Positions 33,529 through 46,242 of a DNA stretch of 64,000 nucleotides are shown piece after piece. The stretch's first letter is position 1. Each line of letters starts with the position of its first letter. Location: positions 1 to 64,000 of the forward strand of contig NJFT01000226.1 of assembly GCA_002221725.1 (NCBI GenBank), given 5' to 3'. Source of the DNA: Scedosporium boydii. Its lineage: Eukaryota > Ascomycota > Sordariomycetes > Microascales > Microascaceae. The notes below the pieces were generated by a model. That model searched no databases, had not been told where the DNA came from, and saw nothing but the letters and a program-made list of their open reading frames with translations. Made by a program: the position numbers and the translations under genes.

Positions 33529-34714
33529 CGTGGGGTTAAGGTGGACTTAGCTTTAGAGGTTAGTGACAGTTCGGAGTGTGGGATCAACATGGGAGAGAAT
33601 GGGAAGGATACAATGTATGTATCCGACAGATTTATATAGTCAGGGTAATAAGGCACGCACTGCTCGCAAAGGCCTCACAGCTCGATAGTTTAGCATTGTG
33701 TATATCCCAATTAGTGGTTCATTGTCGTCGAGGCAGCGGTGAAAGCTAGCGCTCACGTAAGACTGTAGTCGTATGAACGAGCTTGTGGTCCGGGTTGGGT
33801 TAGTCAATACTTACTGCAAGACGCTGGAACTGTTGGGTCATCTTTTAGTACCTGATAGGCTCGGAATTACTTCGTAGTGTGCGATGTATTCCAATTTCCG
33901 CCTTTGATCGAGTTCACCAATTCGGCCCTACTGCATCCGGGGTTAAGGCTGGATTCTCGGAGTTCCATGGGCTTGCTTAAGGCCTGCGTTGGGTATGAAT
34001 GATTACAATCAATGAGGGGAATTGTACTTTGACCGCCAAGTTACAAGTTACGGGTATAAGGACAGCAACGGATGTCGACATCTATCCCCAGGCCTCTCTG
34101 CGTTCGTCTCCTTGACTTTCTTCTATTTCTTTACCTTAGTCTCTGATATAAAAATCTATATGACGAAAATGCCTCTTCGGATTAGGAGAACACAATCAAG
34201 GCGCAATTTCTACACCGCAGTGAGTTTGATGGCTGATATTCGAGGTTTTTTTTTTTTTTTTTTTTTTTTTTCTCTCAGCCCCGCACCCTAATCCATTCTC
34301 GTCATTATAGGGGCTCGAACACGGCCTCCAAACCGATAGATAAGCATCTAATAATCATGCAGAAACTACTTCGCAGGTAAGGAACTTCCCGCGACAACCC
34401 ACTCCTCCCGTTCAACCGGCCAATCAACTGGCGACAGCAACTCTATTCCAAATGAGTCTCTCTACTCCTCGCCCATCATTAGTTCGGGTACCTTCAGTTT
34501 TAACATCATGGATGGTTATGTACCACGGTTTTCGTGCTGCAGAAAAATTGGCGCATTCCCCGATGGTTAAACTATCTTCTTTCTTCCCCTCTTCATCACG
34601 ACGTCTTTCATACTTAAACCACAAGCCAACCACAGCACATCCTCACGAGGAATCAAGCTAATCTACCTTTCTGGACTACAAAAAATACTCTGGTCGTCGC
34701 TTACTTGTTCCATA
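33529..34714. other. Divergent intergenic stretch with a T26 run
   Basis: It separates the alpha/beta hydrolase start (minus) from the SDR start (plus). A run of 26 T lies at 34246-34271. A tRNA-like scrap around 34311-34350 does not fold. No gene is supported. Confidence 0.45.
34246..34271. repeat. Poly-T tract (T26)
   Basis: Twenty-six consecutive T bases. It could be the tail of an old minus-strand retro-insert (poly-A), but no matching element body or target duplication was seen. Confidence 0.9.
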
Positions 34715-35671
34715 ATGACTTCCTTTCGTGTTTGGCATATTAGTGGTGCTAATGTGGGTCTCGGCCTGCAGCTTGCGCTCAAGGCCCTCCACGAAGGAGA
34801 CAAAGTCATTGCTGCCGTCCGGTCCCCGGATAAGGTGCCCGAAAGCCTGAAAGTACCTGCTGTCAAGGTCTTGCAGTTCGACCTCTCGTGGTCACAAGAG
34901 AGGATGAATGAATACGCTAAGGTGGCATTCGACTCGTTTGGCAAAATCGATGTCCTGGTTAACAACGCCGGATATGCCTATATGGGTGCTATCGAAGAAA
35001 CAGAGTAGGCTTTATTTTCTAATCAACTTATCTGATTATGAGCCGCCCTCTTGGATGGATGATACTAAGTAAGCCCGCTGGCTGAATACAGGGATTCTGC
35101 TGTAAAGCAGCAATTCGACACCAACGTCTTCGCCATGCTCCGTATCATCCGAGCTATGCTGCCCCGCTTGCGTGCCCAGGGAAGTGGCTACATCATGAAC
35201 CTCTCTTCCATCGGCGGCTTTCGCGGCGTCCAGTCTAACGGTGTTTACTGCGCTACAAAATTCGCCGTCGAGGCAGTAACACAGGCCCTTTCTGTCGAGG
35301 TCGCTCCGTTCGGACTCCACTGTGTTATCGTGGAGCCTGGCTATTTCCGCACCTCCTTTTTATCCAACCCTGCCTCCGGTGCGAATGTAGCTGCGCCCTT
35401 GGCTGCTTATGAGGGCACCCCTGCTCACGAAGCGAGAAAGAACTTCGAGAAATACAATGGTCGGCAGCCCGGAGATCCGGTTCAAGGAGCGGCCCGCATG
35501 TGGGAGTATGTCGCTGGCGAAGGTTTGTTCAGCGGCAAGAAAAAGCTCTTGAGGCTTCCGCTGGGAACCGATTGTGGTACGGCTATGCGGAAGCATAGCG
35601 CGGATCTTGCTGAGACGGCTGACCACTACGAAGATATCTGGAAGAGCACTGACTTCCCAAGTGGCTCCTGA
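34715..35671 (+). CDS. Short-chain dehydrogenase/reductase (17beta-HSD-like)
   Basis: Two exons (34715-35004, 35092-35671) encode 289 residues. The nucleotide motif is ISGANVGLG, a variant of TGxxxGxG. NNAGYAYMGAIEE follows, then the catalytic Ser136 (NLSSIGG) and YCATK (Tyr149, Lys153). The region after VEPGYFRTSFL is long and variable, as in the SDR subgroup common in fungi that act on ketones, steroids or polyketides. The N-terminus has no targeting signal. Intron 1 (GTAGGC..TACAG) keeps phase. The unusual ISG in place of TG might lower cofactor affinity but occurs in active members. Confidence 0.9.
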
Positions 35672-36235
35672 TTCAGTCTTATAGTCTTTGGAACCATATT
35701 GAACATGAACATGATGAATTGTTTCCATAATGAGACTAAATTTGAATATCATGGTAGCTTTTGGATGCAGCATTCCAGTTAGAGCCCGCGTACGAGGATT
35801 CGCCAAAGGGCGTGCTGGGCCGTTTTCAAGAAAATACTGCCGTGCTTCACGGTCTATAACCTTCACATATTGCGATTTTTACGGGTGTAGTGTATCCTGC
35901 TGTCCTCCTACTAACCGGAATGTCCTGGTAATGGGCAGCTTATAATTTTTTATGTTTTACTAGAAAAATCGATTAAAGTTTTTCAGATCCGTTAATTATA
36001 AATTCAAAAGATAATTTAATTAAATTTACACCCCACAAGTAGAAGTTGAGCATCGCCACTTAAGGTATGCCTTGAGCCAGTTTCAGGGAACTCCCTGAGT
36101 ATACCCTGAGCTGCCCTAAGCCGTACCTAAGCTACATGTGGAGAGGGCTTGATAAGGTCAACTAGCCTAATAAGGAAGTGTCGAGGGGAAGCGATGCGAC
36201 AAACAACAGTTGAAATTCAACGCTGGAATAGATTG
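35672..36235. other. Convergent intergenic stretch, AT-rich
   Basis: 3' flanks of the SDR and the membrane protein. 35945-36035 is strongly AT-rich; 36060-36130 has near-repeats of CCTGAG/CCTAAG. No gene seen. Confidence 0.45.
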
Positions 36236-37462
36236 TTAGGCCTTGCCTACTGTGCCCGCGGCAGCGCGCACCTCTGCACGCCTTCGGAGTCTGAGGAGAT
36301 GCACTATGGCAGCACAGGCAAGTATCACGCCCAGGAACTCCAAAACAGCCTGCACAACAGGGAATCCGTTCACCGTGGTCCGGTAGCCCCTAAGGAAACC
36401 GTCGGGGATGAGGATTGATTGGACAATATCAAGCGAAGTGTATGAAGCGACGAACGCGTCCCAGCGGTCCATGTCGATTGTCACGGACCAATTTCGCAGT
36501 ACAAAGTGGGTCGACACGATGACGCGGAAGAGAGAATACAGGAACAGGCCGGCTGAGGCGAGGAGGAGCAGGATCTAGGGTTAATAAAAGTTAGTAGCAG
36601 CGCAAGACAAACGTGCCGGTTGGAATGTGAAACGTGGGCTTACGGTTTCTCGTATCGGATGCTGGTTCTTTCTTATCCACGCGAAGCAGGAAAGCAGGCC
36701 GAGATAGAGCGCCATGAATAAGGAAAGGAAATCCATGGCAACCCCGATCTTGACTTGATTGCCCCTGTCACGGAAGTACGCCGCACCACCAATGCTAAAC
36801 ATCTTTCTGGCGATGTAAAACGGGCTTAAGCCACTGCCATCAGCCGCTGTCTTGAGTTCCTCGACCTGGTTTGCTGTCAACGTGACACCAAAATCACGGT
36901 CGCCCACGAGCCAGTAACCCTCTTCCTTGTAAGCATGCGAGGCGGCGGCAGAGACGACAAAATCAAAGCTGAGATATGCGATGCTCAGAATTGCGTACAT
37001 GGCTAACAGGGGCCAAAAGATAAACCCGAACAGCTTCTTCGTGTGGAGCGCGGCGAAAACGGCGGCGAACAAGAACACGGCGCCAAGGCGTTGGAGAAGG
37101 ACCACGACGGAGGTTTCGTATCGATACCCAACAGGTATGTCATTTTCTCCGATAAGCAGGCCGAAACGGACACAGAGAAAAATGAAGCTCGCGAGAAACA
37201 GGGAGATTGCCCCCTGAAGCAATCGCGCCTTCAATGCAGGTTTCAGAGTAAGAAGAAGTAGGAGTATTAGGACGATGGCCCAGATGATGTACATGACAAG
37301 CTGCCCATAGAGCTCGCTGTTCGAATACAAGCTCACGTACGAGTGGCCGTAGAGTTCCGTGATTGTGAAGTGGCATGGGTTGTCGCCGTATCGACAGGTC
37401 GAAGAGGAAGACCCACTGCCATTCGAGCCGCCGCCGCGACCGCCACCACGTCCTCGAGCCAT
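36236..37462 (-). CDS. Multi-pass membrane protein, fungal, unknown function
   Basis: Exons 36644-37462 and 36236-36574, joined over a 69-base intron (GTAAGC..CCTAG), encode 385 residues. After a Gly/Ser/Arg-rich head (RGRGGGRGGG), about seven hydrophobic helices follow, including LVMYIIWAIVLILLLLLTL, AISLFLASFIFLCVRFGLLI, LLAMYAILSIAYLSFDFVVSA and a pair near the C-terminus. The seven-helix count and short loops resemble fungal PTH11/RTA1-like or other orphan 7TM proteins, but no CFEM domain or diagnostic motif was seen, so no function is proposed. Ser/Gly runs near residues 10-20 are coded by a repetitive GC-rich stretch. Confidence 0.78.
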
Positions 37463-38180
37463 GACGAGATGCGTTCAATTGTAAAACTGGAGAAGCCAGA
37501 AACGATGTTTGAGACGTATTGGGTGGCTCTCGGTCTGGGAGTGATCAACCCAAGTTTGACGGGTTAATTAGAAGCGAAGGATCAACGGCCGCGGTTGTCA
37601 AGTCGGAGAGTGAAGAACACGCGCCAGCCCCAGGTAAAATTACCTTCATACAGATTTAGATGATTAGGGGATTCGGTTGTTGCCGACTTAGTATCCCGCG
37701 AGCCTAATTATAGATTCATTCCAGCCCTATGTCAAAAAATCTACGAGCCGGTAGTTGCCCATATAAGCTGCACCAAAAGTCGGCCTAACTTCATCCCGGA
37801 GAGATGAAGATATCGCCAGTGATTGGCTTGCACAGCCCAACGCACTCCTACCATACTCTAAGCGACCCCAAAAATGAGATTTGATGTGCTGATCAGCCCA
37901 GTTTGCAGGGTTCCCCGAGCAAGCGGACAAATGATAATCTCCTCACCACCTCGGAAAACAGCCAGTCCCAAACTTGTTTTTCTTGAGGTGTCAAGAGGAT
38001 CTTCGGGTCACATTTGTGCGGGACTCGGAATCAAACGAATCAACTTTGTTTATTACTTGAAGGAAAAGAAAGAAAGGAAATGCGCAGAAAACAGCCCCCT
38101 CTGGTATTATCCAATTGAATAAAAATATGGAGGCGAGAAGTCGCTCCTCACCTGATATGGTTGAGGACTATGAGAAGTTG
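37463..38180. other. Intergenic stretch
   Basis: Promoter of the membrane protein and 3' flank of the HET pseudogene. No gene is supported. Confidence 0.45.
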
Positions 38181-40310
38181 CTACTGAATCGTAACAGTTC
38201 GTCTCCCCGGAGTAATATATCTCCCAGCCAAGTATCCAGCTCCAACTCGTCGGTATATTTCCTTTCCTTCGAGGTCCTCAGTCCCAGTTGTTGCCACCAC
38301 TAGGAAATAATGCAATTTATCCTCCCTCGCCTTCCTCCCCTTCTCCCTGCCTAAAACTATGCACTTCTTCGCAAGGGACAACGAATGCTCAGGGGAATCC
38401 AGAACAATCGTACCAAGGCCATTGAGATCCAGCAGGGCGCTGAAGTCTTGCACTTTGGCAGTCAACATTATTGCGGTCTCGCCCATGGACTTGATCGCTC
38501 CACTGATGCCGTTCCTCCTATCCGGCGACCATGGAGACTGCATTTCCTCCCAATCCATCCCACCGAAGGACGGATCAATGTAGTCTATGCCACCATTGTA
38601 TGCCATCCATGACCACGACGGGATTGTAATTCCAGAACCTGGATCGTACTCTATACGAGACAGCGTGTTCGAGTCGGAGCCCCGACACCAGAGCAGGCTT
38701 CGTCGTAGGAGTCCCTGATCACGAGGACTTTCATTCCCTCCATCAAAGACGCCAAACCCGCCGTGGACATTAAGAGCTGCCAGGATACGCTCCTGGAGGC
38801 CATCTATTGCCAAAGCTCGATCGGTAGGGTTGGTGAGACCCAGGCGCGAGTATTTTCGGTATAGATCCTGGTAACGAAGGATCTTCTCTCCCTGGTCTGC
38901 CTTCATTATCATTCGGGGGAAGTTCGGGTCCCCGAGGAAGGCGGAAAGATTACTTCTCAGAGTGAAAGACAAGAGGTTAGTCAAGTTATTCAATCTCTTC
39001 CCAAACACGAATACGTACTTCCGCATTTTAGTCATGGTTTCACAGCGCACGCCATCGCCGCATTCGAAATATGTCTGGTAGTCTGTGAAGTACACAGTCC
39101 GGCGAGCGAGCGCGTGTTCCTGTAGAACCCAACCTCTTCTATTCAAGGGGCCGTCAAGCACATGATGACTGAAGTCATCAATGGTCTCACAGATGTAAAA
39201 CGGTGGCGAGTCGGGCTCCTCGCGCATGATGATAGTATCTCGTTCTTTCCGGTCATGTAAAAATCCAGCATAATGGCCTGGTGACCGGCTGGGGGCCAGA
39301 ACGCAGTATGCGCCGCTGTAAACCTTCTCCATAAGCTTGGCTTCCTGGTTGAAATCGCCGTCGGGGCCTTGAATGATACAGAGACAGTCGATCCAGAGAT
39401 ATGGGAGCCCGAGTGCACGTGCTACTAGGACGGCATCTCGAAAAGTAGCAGGGAGGCTGCCTAGGCATATACCTTGGATGTGATCTTTCAGATTCTTGGT
39501 CGTGGTGCAGAAATGAGGAGGCCCCCCCCCCCATTGATGGGACAGGGCTATCCATTCTCCGCTATCGCCGGGACGGGTTTCAACGAGATAGACCTTCCCT
39601 TGTCCATTTCCCCCTATAGAAAGCAGTCGAGTTGGCAGCCTCCTGTCTGAAACCGAAAAGGTTCCTCTAGGGGCTGGAGCGCAACCTTTGTGGACAGAGT
39701 CGCAATGTTTCAGTCAGTGCCGGATAATTTTGAAGTATGTCTCACTATCACTGTTTGGAAGCTTCGGGAATCCGACCGGGAGGTCATTGCCCATCTTAGT
39801 GCTTAGGTCTGGGTCTCGATAATTGCGGTCAGAAAGAGCCATTTCCGAGATTTAGCCTCTCCATCTTCCATGCGGAGTTTCCCCCTTCCAGTAGCAACGA
39901 GGATTATCACACTCACCGGGACTTCTGAAGATGTCCAGGGCAGGACGTCCGCTGTCATCCATTACGAGTGATGCCCAATTCTTCGAAATAGGACAGTTGG
40001 TCTCTTCGGGCTCTTTGAAGGACCTCGCTGTTCCCAAGTTCTCCAGAGCAACCCGCAAAGACCATAAGTTTCTGATTTGGCGGTCTTTGACAAGTCAGCG
40101 AGCCGGTATGGGATTTGCAAGCCCGGGTTCCAGAGATCACCGTGGAATCTCTGGCACGTTGTACAAAGTTGCAGTGACGGGCCAACGTCCAACAGTTTCT
40201 GAGATTTGAAATCGGTAGAGGAGGACAGAACTTGGGCGAGCTCGTCGTCGACGAAGAGGTCCCAATCATTATCAAGCTGGTATCTCGCGATGTCGATATG
40301 TAAGCGCGAT
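38181..40310 (-). pseudogene. HET-domain (heterokaryon incompatibility) protein, disrupted
   Basis: The minus strand encodes a typical HET protein: an N-terminal Cys-rich part (LCTTCQRF, CGLLWRTW), then LPTRLL, WIALSHQWG, LPATFRDAVLVARALGLPYLWIDCLCIIQGPDGDF, YSGAYCVLAPS, RGWVLQEHALARRTVYFT and a long C-terminal part ending at 38181. HET proteins trigger cell death when unlike strains fuse. Two defects are visible. TGA at 39714-39716 stands in the conserved IIRxWLxxC motif where Trp is expected. Further upstream the Cys-rich part and the following GRPALDIFRSP part lie in different frames, with a stop at 39962-39964. A 108-base intron (39809-39916) joins the latter to the main fr ame. The 5' end is not defined; the 40310 limit is approximate. 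A G11 run near 39522-39532 is in frame. Confidence 0.8.
39522..39532. repeat. Poly-C tract (C11) inside the HET frame
   Basis: Eleven C on the plus strand, read as Gly-Gly-Gly after SHQW in the HET domain. Slippage here would shift the frame; as written it is in frame. Confidence 0.85.
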
Positions 40311-41305
40311 TGTGTCTTGTTGTGAGTAAAATAGATAAAAGAAGAGTGATTACCAACTTTCTATATTGAAAGAATGAGATTAATGAACCAGGGGCTTCTG
40401 GTGGTGGAAGGGAAGGAGGATCTTTCGTCCTGTACTTACAGTCTAGTACAGCCTTTAGCACCTGGCGAGGGATCAACGAATTCTTAGCTTCAAGGGCTGT
40501 ATCGCACTTACACGCTAGAGCCATCACATTGTCACTAGGCGAACCAAACACAGCATGCGCGGAGCGGGGCCGGCTTGCTGTTCACTCACGCCCTAACGCA
40601 GCCCGTCAAGACGTTTAGAGTTAGTCTTGCTTGCAATGTCACGTTTCCCACCGAGCGAGTCCCTGAAATGAGATGGCCTAGTTTACTCACATACAACGAA
40701 TTCGTTAGTTGGAAACTGGGCTTAAACGTCTGAGAGTCCTCCGCACGAATCCTGATTTATCCTTAATAACGTCGAGAGTTCGCATTCGACCGATGCTATC
40801 ATCTAGACTCATCTAGTGGACAGGTTCCTTCCCAGTGATCTTGTTACGAATGCTTCCAGTTGCTATCCTGAGGGCTGTTAGCAAAAATGCCTCCACGAGG
40901 CCCAAAATATACTACAGACTTCGTGAATAGTTACCAATTCTATTTATTTACTGCTATAACTCTTCTGGCTTGCAGAGCACCGCCATTTGTCTAAACCAAT
41001 TTCGGCTGTTGTTGTCTAAATGTTCAAGGACGTCTGACATAGCCATGTGAAGCCGCCATGTAGGAGCCAGGACGACCTCGAAGAGGTCGATAACAAACGT
41101 TTTCCGGGCTGTCGCTACAATCGATGACCGCAGGGCTTTCGAAATTATAACCAAGGTTCAGGGCGGGAAACAGATGAAAATAAACCAGACTCCGCTATCG
41201 GAAAGCCACCCTCTGATTCTTAACTCCAGTTCAACAACGCTCACGAAGCAGGGGCCCCAAGTTCTACCGTGAGAATGAATCTCGCTGGGCGGCTGGTACT
41301 GGCTT
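40311..41305. other. Intergenic stretch, possible remnant 5' exons of the HET gene
   Basis: A minus-strand frame near 40440-40551 with a GTAAGT donor at about 40440 might be an upstream exon of the HET pseudogene. Otherwise nothing is recognisable before the 3' end of the 5-oxoprolinase. Confidence 0.35.
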
Positions 41306-44300
41306 CTAGACCACCACGGCTTCCTCCGCCATACCATACCCTCCGCCCCCAGGAGTCCCTAAACAGAACGTCCGTTAGCTTCCGCCAATACTTCTTCCTA
41401 GCACAAGCTCGACAGAAACATGGGCACACTCACTGATAATTATTCGATCCCCCTTCCTCATGTTAACCGTATTTCGCCCACCCAGCATAATCTCCCGCGT
41501 GCCGTACTCATCATGACGAACCCAGATATTCTGCCCCCTCGCGCCTGGCTCGCCGCCCTTGATCCCTGGCGGGGGAATCGTCCGCCGCTCGCTTAGAACC
41601 GAAACCTCGACGTCGCGTCGGAACTCGATGTCCCGGATGCAACCGTCGCCTCCGGGGTACTTGCCGCGACCTCCGGAACCTCGGCGGATGGAGAACTCAT
41701 GTAGGATACACGGGTAGCGTTTCTCGAGGGACTCTGGGTCTGTGATTCGGGTGTTGGTCATGTGAACGTGTACGCCGGATTGGCCTACCCAACTGGGTCC
41801 AGCACCAGAACCGCCGGCGATGGTCTAGATGGGTTAGTATACTTGTTTGAAGCCGGACGTGTGAGCGCCAGTACTTGGAGTGTTACCTCATAGTAGCCGA
41901 AGCCTGGCCTGGCTTTCCCGTCGATAACCTCGCCTCCGTAGCCGAAAGTTAGGTTGTTGCAAGTACCCTGGCTGGCAGCTGCGGCCTGGAAAGCCTGCAA
42001 CACGAGATCCGTGACCCGTTGCGACGTGTCGGTGTTGCCTCCGACCGTGGCTGCTCCAGCTGAGGGAGACAAGAAAGTTCCATCCGGGAGGATAACCTCG
42101 ATCGGCGCTAGACACCCTTGGTTAAGTGGTATGTCCTCGTCAACGAGCGAGCGAAGCACGTAAATAATAGCGCTGAAGGTGATGGCTCGCGGCGCGTTGA
42201 GGTTGCCGTAGAGTTCGCCCGAGGTCCCGGTGAAATCGAACGTTGCGGAGCCCTTGTCGCGGTTAATGTGGATTTTTAGGCACATCACGGAGCCGTCGTC
42301 GAGGTAATCCACAGCCTCTAAGGGCAAGCCGCCGAATTTTTCGTGTACTTTGCGAAGGAGGTTTCGAACAACTTTCTCCGCATTGGCTTGGATGCCGTTC
42401 ATGTATTTCTAGACGGCTGGTCAGCATTGCACATCTGAAGCTTAGCGCGGTTACTCACCTGGACTGTGCTCAAACCGTATTCGCGGATGCACTCCTGAAT
42501 CAACCTGATCCCCTTTAGGTTCGCGGCTACCTGCGCCTTCAAGTCGCTAACATTGTCATTCCAGGTCCTGGTACCGGTACAACCAGGATACCGAGCGGGC
42601 TTGTGAAGCATGATCTCCCTCAACTCCTCCTCGTTGAACCTGCCTTGATCCACGAGCTTGAATGATGTGAACGAGGCGCCCTCTTGCCATATCTCCTTGG
42701 AGTGGGGCGGCATCGAACCAGCAGCGACGCCCCCTATATCAGCGTGGTGGGCACGGGACGCTGTCCAAAATAGCACCTCGTTTGAGTCTTCGTCGATGAC
42801 CGGGGTTATGACGGTGATGTCAGGGAGATGAGAGCCTCCCGCAACTGGATGGTTCGACACAAGAACGTCGCCGGGGCGCAGTGTATTCCCCCATTTCTCG
42901 GCCTGGTAGCGGACAGCGAAGCTCATCGCGCCGAGATGGCAGGGGATATGCGGCGCATTAGCGACGAGCTCTCCCGTGGGGGAGAAGAGGGCACAGGAAT
43001 AATCCAGTCGCTCTTTGATATTGATTGAGACGGAGGTTTTTTGCAGCGAGCGTCCCATTTGTTCGGCGATGCTCATGAAGCGGTGGCCGAAGACGGAGAG
43101 GTGAATGGGATCAATGTTGGCGTCGTCCTCCTCGGCAGCAACGCCGTTCGTATCCGCTTCTTTGGACTCCTTTTGGAGTAGCACGTGGCGCGGTAGCACG
43201 GTGGCGGACCATGTTGGCTGGATGAGAATCGTCTGCGTCTGGTCCAGAATGACGGATGGGCCTAGTACCCGGTCCCCCAGAGTGAGATCATCAAGCCTGT
43301 AGAGATCGACATCCGACCAAGCACCGGCGGTGTACACCCTCGTTTTTTTTACGCTCTTCTTGCCAGATAGCGTGTTAATCTGGACGGACCTGAGCGCCTG
43401 CGAGATAGTATCGAAGTTATGACCTGTCGTCTTACCCAGGCTTCTCACCCTTATATCGTCAACCAGGATATCCCGTTCCAACACGAACCCAAACTCGTCC
43501 TTGTGCTGCTGGATGAACACGGCGTCGAAGTCCCACGACTTGGCCGGTTTTCGAACCATAAGGGGGCTGTTGGTCCCGGAATACCGGAGGTTAAGGAAGA
43601 GCTCATGCTCGATGTCCTGACGCGGGAAGCCCTGAGAAAGTAGTGCATTTCTGCCTTCATCGATCAAGGGTTGAAATTCCGCCTCAAGATTACCCTGCAA
43701 GTTTCGTAGTGAATCTGTCCGCGGCAACTGCACCTCGTGGGTCAAGTCGCCCAACGCGATCCCGTAGGCCGATAATATCGACGAGAACCTATGGATCGCG
43801 ACCTTTTGGATGCCCAGTGCCTCGGCGACATCACATGCGTGCTGGCCTCCGGCTCCTCCGAAGGTGACAAGGGTGTGATCGGAAGTTCTGATACCGCGAC
43901 CCTCGGTCAGCGAGCGGATTGGTCGGCTCATGGCTTCGTTTGCCACACGGAGGAAGCCGCTTGCGACTTCTTCAGCGGTGAGGTTCATGTTTCCCTCTGA
44001 GTTGATCTTCTCCGTCAGCTCGGCGAAGGCCTTTGCCGTGGCGTTGTAGTCCAACGGCTCGTCTTCGTTCGGGCCGAAGATGGCCGGGAAGAACTCGGGA
44101 AGCAGCCGGCCCAAGAAAAGATTTGCATCAGTCACGGTCAGGGGCCCACTCTTGCGGTAGCAGACTGGTCCAGGGTGGGCTCCAGCAGACTACACAAATC
44201 CAGGTCAGTCTTACGCTACTCACAGGCGAAGAAGTATGATTGCACTCACGTCTGGACCGATCGCGAAGAGAGAGTTCTTCCAATGGAGGATACTACCTCC

Positions 44301-45527
44301 TCCAGCTGCAACAGTATTGATGTCAAGCTGAGGAACCTGCAGCATCACCTCCGCAGTTTCAGTCTCAAAGACGTGTTCGTAGGCACCAGCGAACCTGCTG
44401 ACATCCGTAGAGGTGCCGCCCATGTCAAATCCCAGAAGTGGCGCCTTGTCGTCAGGGTCATAACAGGACCTCGCATATCCAATCACACCCCCAGCGGGCC
44501 CGGAAAGAATGGCTTGGAGACCGGAGAACTTATTCCAGAGACAAAGACCGCCGTCGCTTTGCATAAATAAGAGTTTTCCAGCGATTGCATCGAGACCTCC
44601 TTTGAAACCTGTTCCAAAGTTCTTGACGTATCTCTTGATTAGGGGTGAGAGGTACGCATCAGCGGTGGCCGAATTCCCCCGAGGAACCATCTTAATCTAG
44701 AGTCGCGCATTAGCTTCGAGAGACCGATGGTCGCCGAGATTTTACCAAAACCTCTTACCATTGGCTGCAGCTCCGAAGACACAGAGACGTCAAATCCCAT
44801 GCCTCGCGCAAGCTTGGCAACTTGATCCTCATGCCTCGTGTACAGATATGAGTGCATGAAGCAAATAGCCAAGCTACGGAACCCTTCTCTCTGCAACTCA
44901 TCCAACTGCCGTCCGATGGCGTCTAGGTCCGGAACCTTTAGAATGCGCACCGCCTCGCCCGTGAGACCTTCGACAAGGGCATCGTCCTGGCTAATGTCAA
45001 TCGGCTGCTTCTCCGGGTTCTCGAGAAACTCCTCCATCGTCACGCGCTCGTCAATCTCCAAGACTTTGTCATAGAGATTTTGGAGCTTCCTGACCGACAG
45101 ATCGAAGATGTGAGGCCTCGCTTGGTTTCCAATGACGAGAAGGTCCCTAAACCCTCGCGTTGTGAGGAGCGCTACGCGCTCCCCTCGCCTCTCAAGAAGT
45201 GCATTTGTGGCAATGGTGGTGCCCATGCGAATAGACTCGATATCGTGCGCGTCGATGAGCTCATCTCGGGGTAGTTTCGTGCCCCTGAATTTCCCGAGGG
45301 CTCGTCGGATGCCCTCTGTCGGGGCATCCTTGTAGTTACTCGGATCTTGAGAGAGGAGCTTGAACACCTGCTCATGGTCGGACCCCGGGACGTATGCATG
45401 CACATCTGTGAATGTCCCGCCACGATCTGTTAAGGTAGTCAGCGCAGCGTTTCATCTTAATTATCAGAAGGATGTTTGGCTCACCAATGGCGATGCGCAG
45501 TTTTGGTTGAACAACTGGGGACTCCAT
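41306..45527 (-). CDS. 5-oxoprolinase / hydantoinase A+B fusion protein
   Basis: Seven exons in phase (45485-45527, 44759-45426, 44250-44696, 42459-44189, 41887-42408, 41434-41824, 41306-41358) encode 1284 residues, the usual length of eukaryotic ATP-dependent 5-oxoprolinase. The N-terminal HyuA half begins [14 protein letters not shown], with [32 protein letters not shown] and [13 protein letters not shown], the ATP-binding signatures. The C-terminal HyuB half starts near [18 protein letters not shown], with [42 protein letters not shown] and the terminal TPGGGGYG. The enzyme opens 5-oxo-L-proline to glutamate using ATP in the gamma-glutamyl cycle; relatives open hydantoins or related lactams. 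It is cytosolic. A GGTFTDVH start and complete motifs suggest it is functional. Nearby amidase and imidase-like genes make a cyclic-amide role plausible. Confidence 0.95.
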
Positions 45528-45870
45528 AGTTACTAATTCTCACGAATGACAGACTGCCTGGCAGATCTCTGTAGCACTCTGTTATGTGGTCATGAGATGT
45601 TTATAACTAAGGGGTATAAATCTATGCTCTTATGTGTATCAGCGGATGTAACGCCGCTCCGAGTTATTCGGTAGTGATCCATGAAAACATGGTCTCGGCA
45701 CACACCAAAGCATCATCGGGCAGTTTATCGCGGAAGTCTCCTTGATGACAAGTCAACGGGAAGTGGGCCCGAACACCACGCATCATCATAAATTCAGTGG
45801 CGTTCTGCTTCTAGTCCAAAAGAGGCATGGGCAAGCAAAATGACCCCAGCGGCCCCGGATGCCGAGCTAC

Positions 45871-45924
45871 CTCGGCGGTGCCGCCCGAAGACCATTCCTC
45901 GGTGGTGCTGCCCGAACACCATTC
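45871..45924. repeat. Two-copy 27-base tandem repeat
   Basis: 45871-45897 and 45898-45924 differ at three positions (C/T, C/T and G/C). Each copy contains GGTGCCGCCCGAA or its variant. GC-rich; possible protein-binding repeat or replication slippage. Confidence 0.85.
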
Positions 45925-46229
45925 CTGAGCGGCGAAAATATTTCCATCGGTAGTATCAGTAAATGACCAAACCACAAGCGGGTGAAAACACTTCAATACC
46001 GGCCTCCAGCAGGGGTTTTGCATGCCTGATTACAGTCCCCACCACACCCTATCTCTGACCCCAGATTACAGGATGGGGGAGATACGGGGTAACTCATTCT
46101 AGACAGGTCTTCTTCCGCTATCTCCCGGGGACCAGGGGTTTAGTGCTACATTCCCCAGAGTAGAATCCGGGGAGGATCTAATCATCCGAGCCAAGGCCAC
46201 GGACCCCCAGGCACTGCTTCTTGGATCCT

Positions 46230-46242
46230 CGGTCGATATAAA
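46230..46242 (+). promoter_or_regulatory. TATA-like box upstream of the frame at 46336
   Basis: GATATAAAGG lies about 100 bases before ATG 46336, followed by a CT-rich, A-ending leader (CTTCAATCAAACC) like those of highly expressed fungal genes. Confidence 0.5.

Noticed and set aside
34311..34350. tRNA-like T-arm scrap on the minus strand (TTCGAGCCCC)
   Set aside because: Neither the T stem nor an acceptor stem pairs.
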